A stretch of DNA of 64,000 nucleotides. It comes from Urbifossiella sp046350095. GTDB lineage: Bacteria; Planctomycetota; Planctomycetia; Gemmatales; Gemmataceae. Below are positions 7,590 through 16,082 of this stretch, one piece after another. The stretch is taken from assembly GCA_046350095.1 (NCBI GenBank), contig JAXMBA010000009.1, forward strand, positions 1-64,000, written 5' to 3'. The notes under the pieces are model-generated. The model saw only the letters and a list, made by a program, of their open reading frames with translations. It was not told the DNA's origin and did not search any database. The position numbers and the translations under genes were made by a program. How positions within the stretch are numbered: the first letter of the stretch is position 1; the number at the start of each line of letters is the position of its first letter.

Positions 7590-9140
7590 ATGACCCTACC
7601 CGACCTCCTCGCCGGGCTTGCCGACCCGGCAGCCTACCCCGACGCGCCCGCCCAAGTCGAGGTGCGGCAGACGCACATCTCCGCCGTCTTCCTCGCCGGC
7701 GCGTACGTCTACAAGGTGAAGAAGCCGGTGAACTTCGGCTTCCTCGACTTCTCCACCCTGGAGCGGCGACGGCACTACTGCGAGGAGGAAGTGCACCTCA
7801 ACCGCCGGTTAGCGCCGCACGTCTACCTCGGAGTTGTCCCCGTGACCGCGGACGGCGGCCGGCTCCGCGTCGGCGGGGAGGGCGAGCCCGTGGAGTGGGC
7901 GGTCAAGATGGTCCGGTTGCAGGACGGAACCTCGCTTCTGGACCGACTCCGTCGCGGTGAAGTCGGGTCGGCGGAGGTGGAACGACTGGCCGCGTTCCTG
8001 GCTGAGTTCCACCGCACCGCGGCCGGCGGGCCGGAGGTCGCGCTCGGCGGTCGATTCGAGGTCGTCGCCGCGAACGCCCGCGACAACTTCGCCCAGGCCG
8101 TGACCCACGTCGGAGGCACGGTCAGCGCGGCCGTCTTTACCCGCCTCCGCGAGCAGACCGACGGGTGGCTCGACCGGCTGCGCCCGCTGATCGACGCGCG
8201 GGCTGCCCGCGGCGTGCCGCGGGACACGCACGGCGACTTGCACCTCGACCACGTCTACGCCCACCCCGACGGCCGGCCGTTCGCCATCGACTGCATCGAA
8301 TTCAGTTCCCGCTTCCGCCACGCCGACCCGGCCGCCGACCTGGCGTTCCTCCTCATGGACCTCCGCTTCCACCACCGGCCCGACCTGGCGGCCGAACTGG
8401 AGCACGCCTACGTCCTCGCGTCGGGCGACCGCGAACTCGCGGCCGTGCTGCCGTTCTACGTCGCGTACCGGGCGGTCGTACGGGCGAAGGTCGAGGGGAT
8501 GGAGTGGGCGGAGACGGAGGTACCCGCCGCCGAGCGGGCCGCGGCGGCGGCACGGGCACGCGGCCACTGGCTCCTCGCGCTCGGCGTGCTGGACGAACCC
8601 GCCCGCCGCCCCGCGCTGCTCTTCATCGGCGGGCTGCCGGGGACGGGAAAGAGCCACCTTGCGAGGCGGGTGGCGGTGGCGGCCGGGTTCGAGGTGATTC
8701 GCGCGGACGTGGTCCGTAAGGACCTCGCCGGCCTGCGCGAGACCGATCGCGGGGACCCGGAATTGTACGCCCCCGCGCACACGGAGCGGACGTACGCCGA
8801 GTGCCTGAGGCGGGCCGCCACGCTGCTGTTCGAGGGGAAGCGGGTGCTACTCGACGCCACGTTTCGCGCCGCGGCCCGCCGGCGGGCGGTGGCCGAACTC
8901 GCACGCTCGTTGCGGGTGCCGGTGATGGGCGTCGTGTGTGAGGCGCGGTCGGAAACGGTGAGGGATCGACTCGCGGCCCGGACGGGAGACGCGTCGGACG
9001 CGACCTGGCAGACGTACCTGCAGCAACTCGGTGAGTGGGAAAGCGGGGGGGCGGACACGCTGGCCGTGGCGACCGACGGCACCGCGGACGCACTCGGCGC
9101 GGTGACGGCGGCGTTGCGAGCGAGCGGCCTACTGTCGTGA
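7590..9140 (+). CDS. Bifunctional APH-fold kinase / P-loop kinase (COG2187-COG0645)
   Basis: The 516-residue protein fuses two kinase folds. Residues ~1-330 resemble aminoglycoside-phosphotransferase-like proteins, with the catalytic-loop equivalent DTHGDLHLDHVY and the metal-binding IDCIEFS. Residues ~340-516 form a gluconate/zeta-toxin-like P-loop kinase with Walker A GGLPGTGKSHLA. Fusions of this type are widespread and conserved, with no settled substrate. The gene starts 64 bp from the tRNA 5' end, and I see no strong Shine-Dalgarno. It marks the return to ordinary chromosome after the island. An antibiotic-resistance role should not be assumed from the APH fold. Confidence 0.75.
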   Translation: MTLPDLLAGLADPAAYPDAPAQVEVRQTHISAVFLAGAYVYKVKKPVNFGFLDFSTLERRRHYCEEEVHLNRRLAPHVYLGVVPVTADGGRLRVGGEGEPVEWAVKMVRLQDGTSLLDRLRRGEVGSAEVERLAAFLAEFHRTAAGGPEVALGGRFEVVAANARDNFAQAVTHVGGTVSAAVFTRLREQTDGWLDRLRPLIDARAARGVPRDTHGDLHLDHVYAHPDGRPFAIDCIEFSSRFRHADPAADLAFLLMDLRFHHRPDLAAELEHAYVLASGDRELAAVLPFYVAYRAVVRAKVEGMEWAETEVPAAERAAAAARARGHWLLALGVLDEPARRPALLFIGGLPGTGKSHLARRVAVAAGFEVIRADVVRKDLAGLRETDRGDPELYAPAHTERTYAECLRRAATLLFEGKRVLLDATFRAAARRRAVAELARSLRVPVMGVVCEARSETVRDRLAARTGDASDATWQTYLQQLGEWESGGADTLAVATDGTADALGAVTAALRASGLLS

Positions 9141-9151
9141 CCCCGGACGGG

Positions 9152-10660
9152 TCACACCAGCCGACTCACTTTTCGGTACAGCGCCTCGTACTCGGCCGCG
9201 CTACGGTCCCAGCCCCAGTCCTGAGCCATCGCCGTGCGGACCACCTGCGCGAAGTCCGCCGGCCGCGTGCGGAACAGCGTCAGCGCCCACTTCACCGTCT
9301 CGTAGAGCGCCCGCGCCGAGAACTCGCCGAACGAGAAGCCCGTCGCCGTGCCGGCGGCCAGGTTCTCCTCCGTGGCGTTGACGACGGTGTCGGCCAGGCC
9401 GCCGGTCGCGCGGACGACCGGCGCCGTGCCGTAGCGGAGGCTGTACAGCTGGTTCAGCCCGCACGGCTCGTACCGGCTCGGCATGAGGAACAAATCGGAA
9501 CCTGCTTCCACCGCGTGCGCCAGCCCCTCGTGGAAGCCGAGGTAGACGCCGACCTGATCCGGGTGGCGGGCCTTGAACGCGTTCAACTCGTCGTGGTACT
9601 CGGGGTCGCCGTCGCCCAGGAACACCAGCTGACAGCCCAGGTCGAGGAACCCGGGCGCGGCACTCAGCACCAGATCAACGCCCTTCTGGCTGACCAGCCG
9701 GGCGACCATGCCGAGCACGGGCACGTCCGGCTTCTGGGGCAGGTTGAACCGCTTTTGCAGGTCCGCCTTGCAGGCCGCCTTCCCGGCCGTGACCGTTTCG
9801 GCGGTGTACTTCGCGGCGATGTGCCGGTCGTTGGCCGGGTCCCAGTCGGCGTAGTCGCAGCCGTTGACGATGCCACTCAGCTTGCCGCTGACGCCGCGGA
9901 GGAGGCCGTCGAGCCCGCAGCCGAAGTCGGGCGTCGTGATCTCGCGGGCGTAGGTCGGGCTCACGGTGTTCACCGCGTCGGCGAACACGATGCCGGCCTT
10001 GAGGAAGTTCAGGTACCCGTGGAACTCCAGCTGCCCGGGGTTGAGCAGCCACCCGGGGAGGCCCGTGAGCTTCATGACCTCCTGGCCGAAGGCGCCCTGG
10101 TAGGCGATGTTGTGGATCGTGAACAGCGACCGCACGTGCTTGTAGGCGGGCTTCGTGCGGTAGGTCTCGTTCAGGAACACGGGGACGAGGCCGGTCTGCC
10201 AGTCGTTGGCGTGGATGACGTCGGGGGTGAAGCCCAGGAACGGCACGGCCTCGAGAACGGCCCGGCTGAAGAACGTGAACCGCTCGGCGTTGTCCGGGTA
10301 GTCGGCCTTGTAGCCGCCGGGCATCGACTGCTGGTACAGGCTGCGGCCGGGGCCGTCGTCGCGCTCGAAGAACGGCTGGTGTTCGACGAGGTAGACGGGC
10401 ACGTCCGAGTTCGGCAGGCGGGTGCGGAGCAGCCGACAGGCGAGGGTGCGGCCGCCGAGCGGGACGGGAAGGGCGGTGCCGGTCTTCTCGACCGGCGTGC
10501 CGCTGCGGCGGACGGCCGCGTAGTACGGCATCACGACGGCGACCTGGTGCCCGCGCGCGGCGAGCGCCCGCGGCAGGGACGCGGCCACGTCGGCTAGCCC
10601 GCCCGTCTTGGCGAGCCCCGCCACCTCCGACGACGCGACCAGAATCCGCAACCCGCCCAC
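9152..10660 (-). CDS. glgA: Glycogen (starch) synthase, GT5
   Basis: The 502-residue product has the usual GlgA length and motifs. The N-terminal ADP-glucose-binding loop is GLAKTGGLADVAASLP. NDWQTGLVPVFL follows in the N-terminal Rossmann domain. The C-terminal domain has GMVARLVSQKGVDL and the conserved acid-bearing block PSRYEPCGLNQLYSLRYG. It transfers glucose from ADP-glucose to the growing alpha-1,4-glucan in the cytoplasm. The GTG start at 10660 has GGGGAG upstream; the much longer open frame runs back through hpnE on the other strand and is spurious. A TATAGT at about 10696-10691 on this strand fits a -10 box. It is divergent from hpnE, and no other glg gene is nearby. Confidence 0.93.
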   Translation of the reverse strand: MGGLRILVASSEVAGLAKTGGLADVAASLPRALAARGHQVAVVMPYYAAVRRSGTPVEKTGTALPVPLGGRTLACRLLRTRLPNSDVPVYLVEHQPFFERDDGPGRSLYQQSMPGGYKADYPDNAERFTFFSRAVLEAVPFLGFTPDVIHANDWQTGLVPVFLNETYRTKPAYKHVRSLFTIHNIAYQGAFGQEVMKLTGLPGWLLNPGQLEFHGYLNFLKAGIVFADAVNTVSPTYAREITTPDFGCGLDGLLRGVSGKLSGIVNGCDYADWDPANDRHIAAKYTAETVTAGKAACKADLQKRFNLPQKPDVPVLGMVARLVSQKGVDLVLSAAPGFLDLGCQLVFLGDGDPEYHDELNAFKARHPDQVGVYLGFHEGLAHAVEAGSDLFLMPSRYEPCGLNQLYSLRYGTAPVVRATGGLADTVVNATEENLAAGTATGFSFGEFSARALYETVKWALTLFRTRPADFAQVVRTAMAQDWGWDRSAAEYEALYRKVSRLV

Positions 10661-10702
10661 GGCTGCTCCCCGCTGGATTGAACCACCCGAACTATACGTA
10701 GG

Positions 10703-12139
10703 ATGGAGCAAAACGGTAGCCCAACCGCGGCATCGGAGGCGGACTTGGACCGGGTGATCGTGGTCGGCGGCGGGCTGGCGGGGCTGGCGGCGGCGGTCGG
10801 GCTCGCGCCGCGCGGGTTCCGGGTCACGGTCCTCGAAGCCCGGCCGCGGCTCGGCGGCCGCGCCGGGTCGTTCACCGACCCCGCCACCGGCCAGCTCGTC
10901 GACGCGTGCCAGCACGTCAGCATGGGCTGCTGCACCAACTTCTCCCACTTCTGCCGCACCGTCGGCGTCGAGCACCTCCTCGCCCCGCAGCCGCGGCTCA
11001 CGTTCGTCACGCCCGACCGACGGCGGAGCGTGTTCAAGGCCGACCCGTGGCCGGCGCCGTTCCACCTCGGGCGGGCGCTGCTGGGGGCGCATTACCTCAC
11101 GCCGGTCGAGAAGCTGCGCGTGGCGTGGGGGCTGCTGGCACTGCTCCGCGAACGGCCCGATGCCGATCCGCCGCTGCGCGAGTGGCTGCTGGCACACCGG
11201 CAGACGGATCGCACCATCGATCGCTTCTGGGGGATCGTGCTCGTCAGCGCACTGAACGAGACGGTAGACCGCGTCGGGCTGCGGTACGCCCGCAAGGTGT
11301 TCCGCGACGGCTTCGTCCGCCACCGCGACGGCTTCACCGTCCACGTCCCGGCGGTGCCGCTCGGCCGGTTCTACGGCGCGGAACTGCGGGCGTGGCTGGA
11401 CCGGTACGGCGTCGAGGTGGTGGAGAACTGCGGCGCGAGGCAATTGATGATTGGTGATCGAGGATTGATGACTGGGGCTCCAAAATCATCAATCCTCGAT
11501 CCCCAATCATCAATCTGCTCCGTCGAACTGCGCGACGGCTCGCGCCGCGAGGCCGACTGGTTCGTCCTCGCCGCCCCGTTCGACCGCGTGCCCGACCTGC
11601 TGCCGCCGGAACTGGCCGCCGACTCGTTCTTCGCCGGCGCGAAGGAACTGGCCCCGTCGCCGATCACGAGCGTTCACCTCTGGTACGACCGGCAAGCGCT
11701 CGACCTGCCGCACGCCGTCCTCGTGGACTGCCTCGGCCAGTGGGTGTTCAGCCGCGGCGAAGTGGCCCCCGGCGAGTTCTACCTGCAGGTCGTGGTCAGC
11801 GCCGCCCGGCCGCTCAAGGGGCTCGGCCGCGACGAGGTTCAGCGGCGCGTCGCCGAGGAACTCGCCCGCGTGTTTCCGACCGTGCGCCGCGCCACGCTGC
11901 TGCGCGCCAAGGTGGTGACCGAGCACACCGCGACGTTCAGCGCCGTCCCGGGCGTCGATCGGTTCCGCCCGCCGCAGGCGACACCGGTGCCGAACCTCGC
12001 GTTGGCCGGCGACTGGACCGACACCGGTTGGCCGGCCACCATGGAGGGGGCCGTCCGTAGTGGCTACCTGGCCGCGGAAGCGATTCTGGCGCGGGCCGGG
12101 CGCCCGGAGCGGCTGCTGCGGCCCGATCTCGGCGGCTGA
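10703..12139 (+). CDS. hpnE: Hydroxysqualene dehydroxylase HpnE
   Basis: The 478-residue FAD-dependent amine-oxidase-fold protein has a dinucleotide-binding motif (VVGGGLAGLAAA) and GGRAGSF near the N-terminus. The block DACQHVSMGCCTNFSHFCR and the C-terminal LALAGDWTDTGWPATMEGAV are typical of HpnE. HpnE reduces hydroxysqualene to squalene in the HpnCDE route to hopanoids and sterols. No hpnC or hpnD is adjacent. About 25 residues (247-271) are encoded by an AT-rich palindrome inserted in frame before VELRDGSRREADWFVLAAP. The insertion seems tolerated, since the frame and the later motifs are intact. Start choice: ATG at 10703, with only a weak AGG before it; an alternative start is a GTG at 10754. 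Confidence 0.87.
   Translation: MEQNGSPTAASEADLDRVIVVGGGLAGLAAAVGLAPRGFRVTVLEARPRLGGRAGSFTDPATGQLVDACQHVSMGCCTNFSHFCRTVGVEHLLAPQPRLTFVTPDRRRSVFKADPWPAPFHLGRALLGAHYLTPVEKLRVAWGLLALLRERPDADPPLREWLLAHRQTDRTIDRFWGIVLVSALNETVDRVGLRYARKVFRDGFVRHRDGFTVHVPAVPLGRFYGAELRAWLDRYGVEVVENCGARQLMIGDRGLMTGAPKSSILDPQSSICSVELRDGSRREADWFVLAAPFDRVPDLLPPELAADSFFAGAKELAPSPITSVHLWYDRQALDLPHAVLVDCLGQWVFSRGEVAPGEFYLQVVVSAARPLKGLGRDEVQRRVAEELARVFPTVRRATLLRAKVVTEHTATFSAVPGVDRFRPPQATPVPNLALAGDWTDTGWPATMEGAVRSGYLAAEAILARAGRPERLLRPDLGG
11442..11515. repeat. Palindromic element inserted in frame in hpnE
   Basis: The left arm 11442-11471 (AATTGATGATTGGTGATCGA...) and the right arm 11486-11515 are inverted copies matching at 28 of 30 positions, with a 14-nt loop. 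The element is AT-rich inside a GC-rich gene and is translated without a stop as QLMIGDRGLMTGAPKSSILD plus a few residues. It behaves like a small mobile palindrome that has landed inside a coding sequence. Confidence 0.85.
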
Positions 12140-12247
12140 CGCAAGTTCTCGCCGCCCCGCGCCGATGACGACGACAGGGTACTGGAACTCCGCCGGCCGG
12201 CGCGTCAGAATAGGTACGACCGGTACGCTTACCCCGGGGCTCCACTC

Positions 12248-13462
12248 ATGCTCGGGCTCGTTCTCACCGCCGCCATCGCGCCCGCCGCCCCGCCGGTCGA
12301 CCCGGACCCCAAGCACCTCGTCGTGCCGCCGGCCGAGCAGGCCCGAGCCGCGGCGCTCGTGGAGAAGCTCGGCAGCCCTCGGTTCGACGACCGAGAGAAG
12401 GCCCAGGAGGAACTGTCGGCGATGGGCCGGCGGGCGCTGCCGGCGCTGGCGGACGGGCTCACGAAGCACGCCAGCGCCGAAGTCCGCGCCCGCTGCCAGG
12501 CGCTCTACCCGCGCGCCCGCGCCGACGACGTGCAGGCCCGGCTCGCGGTGTTCGTCGCCGACGAGGCCGGGAAGTTCGAGCACGACCTGCCGGGCTGGGG
12601 CGAGTTCCTGCAGGTCACCGCCGGGTGCGGCCCCGCGGCGCGGGCGGTGTTCGCCGAGATCGTCAGCAACCCCGTCGGCCGCGAGTTGGTGATGACCGAT
12701 CTCGCCCCGCACGACCTCGGCGCCCGCATCGCCGCCCGGAAGCAGGAGATCTACCAGCGGCGACTCACCGGCACCCGCACCGGCCAGGTGCCGGAGCCGC
12801 CCGTGGTCGAACTGCTGGCACTGATGCTGGCGGAGTCGCGCATCCCGTCGAAGCACATCCCGCGGACCACGAGCAGCGTGATCGTGTTCACCATGCCCGG
12901 GTTCGCCACGGCGGTGAACGGCGGCGGCCGCGAGGCCCGGGTGTACCGCACCATCGCCGGCAAGTGGGTCGCCAGCCGCGACGACGCGACGGTCATGATG
13001 CAGGCACTGTCGGTGGGCACGGCGCTGGACCTGCCGGAGGTCGCCGACCTGGGCGCCCGGATGCTCCAGACGGCCGGCGTCACCTCCCTCAACAAGGCGC
13101 AGGCGGCCATGCACGTCGCCAAGTCCGGCAACCCGAAATTCCTGCCGGCCCTGGAGGCGACGTTCAAGGACGAGTCGGTCGTGCGCTCGGTCGGGGTCGT
13201 GGTGGCGGCGCCGATCGGCGCGCCGGTCCCGCCCCAGGCGGCCGCGAAGGCCGTGCAACTGCGCGACATCGCCCTCGCCTCGGCCGTCCTGCTGACGGAG
13301 CAAGACCCGACCGAGTACGGGTACGAGCTGTCGAACAACCCGCCGCGGACGGCCCGCTACAATTACTCGCTGTGGACGCTTCCCGCAGACCGGCGGGCGG
13401 CGGCGTTCGCGAAGTGGACGACGTGGCGGGCGGCGAACCCCGACTTCGGTCAGCTTCGGTAG
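12248..13462 (+). CDS. Exported HEAT-like protein, tandem paralogue 1
   Basis: The 404-residue protein has a short hydrophobic N-terminus (MLGLVLTAAIAPAAP) that may be a signal peptide. Next is a helical repeat of the HEAT type at about residues 35-90, with LVEKLGSPRFDDREKAQEEL and a second helix pair. The rest (HDLPGWGEFLQ, then a long C-terminal region ending near a Trp-rich tail) aligns with the next gene. I do not know the function. Such proteins are common in planctomycetes, where the N-terminal motif LVxxLGSPxxxxREEA precedes varied domains. The pair is separated by 17 bp and is almost certainly one transcript. Confidence 0.7.
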   Translation: MLGLVLTAAIAPAAPPVDPDPKHLVVPPAEQARAAALVEKLGSPRFDDREKAQEELSAMGRRALPALADGLTKHASAEVRARCQALYPRARADDVQARLAVFVADEAGKFEHDLPGWGEFLQVTAGCGPAARAVFAEIVSNPVGRELVMTDLAPHDLGARIAARKQEIYQRRLTGTRTGQVPEPPVVELLALMLAESRIPSKHIPRTTSSVIVFTMPGFATAVNGGGREARVYRTIAGKWVASRDDATVMMQALSVGTALDLPEVADLGARMLQTAGVTSLNKAQAAMHVAKSGNPKFLPALEATFKDESVVRSVGVVVAAPIGAPVPPQAAAKAVQLRDIALASAVLLTEQDPTEYGYELSNNPPRTARYNYSLWTLPADRRAAAFAKWTTWRAANPDFGQLR

Positions 13463-13479
13463 CACTCCCGGAGTTTCCC

Positions 13480-14757
13480 ATGCCTCGGCTGTGGGCGGTG
13501 CTGGTGGTGGCGGGCGTGGCGGCCGTTGGAGCCGGCCGCGCCGACGAGCCCGCGCCGGCGGTCGACATCCCGGTCGAGCAGCTGGCGAAGGCCCGGCTGC
13601 TCGTCCGTCAACTCGGCAGCCCGTCGTACCAGGCCCGCGAGGAAGCCTCGGCCGAGCTCGCCAAGCTCGGCCGCGCCGCCCGCCCGGCGCTGCTGGAGGC
13701 CGTGGCCGAGTCGCCGGACTACGAAGTCCGCGCCCGCGCCGCCCGCCTCCTGCCGCGGGCCGAGGCCGCCGACCTGCAACTGCGCATCGACGCCTTCGTC
13801 GCCGACGCCGACGGCAAGAAAACGCACGACCTGCCGGGCTGGGACCAGTTCCGCGAGCAGGTCGGAAACGACCGCCCGAGCCGGGCGCTCTTCGCCGAGC
13901 TGATGAAGGCGCCCGAGAACCGCGAGGTGCTCTCGGCCGTCGGCGGGTCGCGGCGGGAGGGCGGCATCGCCGTCGGCAACCGGCGGCTGGCGGTATACCT
14001 GGCGGAGCAGCCGAACGCCTTCGGCCGCGTCGGCTTCGGCCCGATCCCGCAGCCGAAGCAGCCGACGCTCGCCGACATCGCCACCGTGCTGTTCGGCGAG
14101 ACGGTGATCCCCTCGGCCGACATCCCGCGGGCGGGGCCGTTCACGTTCATCAACGGGGCCATGTTCGCGCAGAAGCCCCAGTCGTTGCAGGTCGCCACGA
14201 ACCCGACCGGCCACGCCCACGGCGAGGCGTACAAGAAGCTGTTGCTGCGCTGGATCGACACGCGAAGCAGCCCGGAGGACTTGAGCCAGTTGGTGAACAC
14301 GTACCCGAACCTCAGTCAGGTCAAGGACATGACCCCGATCCTGCGGCGGGCGGCGACGGCCGACGGCGTGCAGGGTATGTCCCGCGGGCAGTCGTTGACG
14401 TTCCTGGTGCAGCGGAACAAGAAGGCCGAGCACCCGTTCCTGAAGGCCCAGTTGAAGAACGAGACGCTGGTCGGGGCGGTGTACCTGGGGCAGAACCCGA
14501 ACGGGCAACCGATCCAGGCGAACTGCCAGTTGCGGGACGTGGCGCTGGCGCTGCTGATCGCCGAGACGGGGCAGAACCTGCACGAGTACGGGTTCCAGTC
14601 GGCCCCCGGGGCGAACCTGAACCCGGTGCAGAACCCGTACCCCACCTACGCCTTCCTGGCCGACGAGGACCGCGACCGGGCGCAGCGGAAGTGGGCCGAG
14701 TGGGAGGCGAAGCACCCGATCCCGGTCTACGACCCGGGCCCGCCGGCGAAGAAGTGA
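13480..14757 (+). CDS. Exported HEAT-like protein, tandem paralogue 2
   Basis: The 425-residue protein starts with a clear signal peptide (MPRLWAVLVVAGVAAVGAGRA). It shares the layout of the preceding gene: VRQLGSPSYQAREEASAEL, then RARAARLLPRA, then THDLPGWDQFREQVG, and a C-terminal part with LRDVALALLIAETGQ matching LRDIALASAVLLTEQ in paralogue 1. The last residues form a Pro-rich tail (PVYDPGPPAKK). The duplication is old, since identity is patchy. Probably periplasmic. Function unknown. Confidence 0.75.
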   Translation: MPRLWAVLVVAGVAAVGAGRADEPAPAVDIPVEQLAKARLLVRQLGSPSYQAREEASAELAKLGRAARPALLEAVAESPDYEVRARAARLLPRAEAADLQLRIDAFVADADGKKTHDLPGWDQFREQVGNDRPSRALFAELMKAPENREVLSAVGGSRREGGIAVGNRRLAVYLAEQPNAFGRVGFGPIPQPKQPTLADIATVLFGETVIPSADIPRAGPFTFINGAMFAQKPQSLQVATNPTGHAHGEAYKKLLLRWIDTRSSPEDLSQLVNTYPNLSQVKDMTPILRRAATADGVQGMSRGQSLTFLVQRNKKAEHPFLKAQLKNETLVGAVYLGQNPNGQPIQANCQLRDVALALLIAETGQNLHEYGFQSAPGANLNPVQNPYPTYAFLADEDRDRAQRKWAEWEAKHPIPVYDPGPPAKK

Positions 14758-14818
14758 TCGAACGCCGCCCGCGGCGTCGCAATTATGCCGCTACGACGCT
14801 GAGGGCGGCGAATCGGAC

Positions 14819-15925
14819 TCACCCCATCAGCGTGCGGAATTCCTCGAACAGGTAGCTGCTGTCGTGCGGGCCGGCGGCGGCCTCGGGGTGGTACTGCACG
14901 CTGAACGCCCGCAGCCCCGTGTGCCGCAACCCCTCCAGCGTCTGGTCGTTCAGGTTCACGTGCGTCGGCTCGGCACCCGCCGGCAGCGTCGTCGGGTCCA
15001 CCGCGAAGCCGTGGTTCTGCGTCGTGATCTCGACCTTCCCGGTGCGGCGGTCCAGCACCGGCTGGTTCGCCCCGCGGTGGCCGAACTTCAGCTTGAACGT
15101 CTTCGCTCCCAGCGCCAGCCCGAGCAGTTGGTGACCGAGGCAGATGCCGAAGACCGGCTTCTTGCCGAGTACGCCCTTCACGGCGTCGATGGCGTAGCCG
15201 ACCGCGGCCGGGTCGCCCGGGCCGTTGGACAGGAAGATGCCGTCCGGGTCGTGGCTCAGGATTTCGTCGGCCGTCGCGGTGCCGGGCACGACGGTCACCT
15301 TGCACCCGACCTGCGTCAGGCAGCGGAGGATGTTCCACTTCATCCCGTAGTCGACGGCGACGACGTGCCTGTCCGCCGGCCGCGCCGGGAGCACGTGTTC
15401 GGCGAAGCGGCCGAAGCCCTCGGTCCAGGTGAACGCCTTCGTCGGCACGACCTCGCGGACCAGGTCGCGGCCGGCCATGCCCGGGAATGCCTTCGCCCTC
15501 GCCACCAAGGCGGCGTCATCCGACTCGGTCGCCGACAGGACGCCGTTCATCGCCCCCCGCACGCGGAGCCGACGGACGAGCGCCCGCGTGTCGATCCCCT
15601 CGATGCCGGTGACGCCGGCGGCGCGGAGGTAGCCGTCGAGGTCGCGGGTGCTGCGGAAGTTGCTCGGCACCTTCGTGAGCTCGCGGACCACGAACCCGGC
15701 CACCCGCACCTTCTCCGACTCGGCGTCGAGGGCGGTGGTGCCGTAGTTGCCGATCAGCGGGTACGTCATGGTGACGATCTGACCCGTGTAGCTGGGGTCG
15801 GTCAGGACTTCCTGGTAGCCGGTCATGCTGGTGTTGAACACGACTTCGCCGGCCGATTCGGCGGCGGCGCCGAACGCCCGGCCGGTGTACACGGTGCCGT
15901 CTTCCAGGGCCAGTTTCGCTTGCAT
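14819..15925 (-). CDS. carA: Carbamoyl-phosphate synthase small subunit
   Basis: The 368-residue glutaminase subunit supplies ammonia to CarB for carbamoyl phosphate, the precursor of pyrimidines and arginine. The N-terminal CarA domain includes EVVFNTSMTGYQEVLTDPSY. The class I glutamine amidotransferase domain has the nucleophile Cys262 in FGICLGHQLLGLALG and the His/Glu pair in VQYHPEAAAGPHDS. The ATG at 15925 matches the family N-terminus (MQAKLALEDGTVY); the longer frame has no support. carB is not adjacent in this window. The next gene is divergent, with a small hairpin (GTGACGCC/GGCGTCAC) in the space between. Confidence 0.95.
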   Translation of the reverse strand: MQAKLALEDGTVYTGRAFGAAAESAGEVVFNTSMTGYQEVLTDPSYTGQIVTMTYPLIGNYGTTALDAESEKVRVAGFVVRELTKVPSNFRSTRDLDGYLRAAGVTGIEGIDTRALVRRLRVRGAMNGVLSATESDDAALVARAKAFPGMAGRDLVREVVPTKAFTWTEGFGRFAEHVLPARPADRHVVAVDYGMKWNILRCLTQVGCKVTVVPGTATADEILSHDPDGIFLSNGPGDPAAVGYAIDAVKGVLGKKPVFGICLGHQLLGLALGAKTFKLKFGHRGANQPVLDRRTGKVEITTQNHGFAVDPTTLPAGAEPTHVNLNDQTLEGLRHTGLRAFSVQYHPEAAAGPHDSSYLFEEFRTLMG

Positions 15926-16082
15926 TTCCGGGTGGGGTTCGGGGTGCGGGGCGCAAACCAGACCAATCTTAGTGGTTTGGAGCGCGGCGGCGACCCGTCG
16001 GTTCGAGTAAGCTGGGAACTGGTGACGCCGGTGGGGCGTCACAGGTGGTAGCGCACCCGCTTGCGGCGTGGGAACTCGATTC

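Noticed and set aside
7590..8580. Aminoglycoside resistance gene
   Set aside because: The APH fold is joined to a P-loop kinase as in a widespread housekeeping family; nothing points to drug resistance.
11510..13465. 651-codon minus-strand frame
   Set aside because: Shadow of hpnE and the HEAT-like gene; low-complexity, no start signal.
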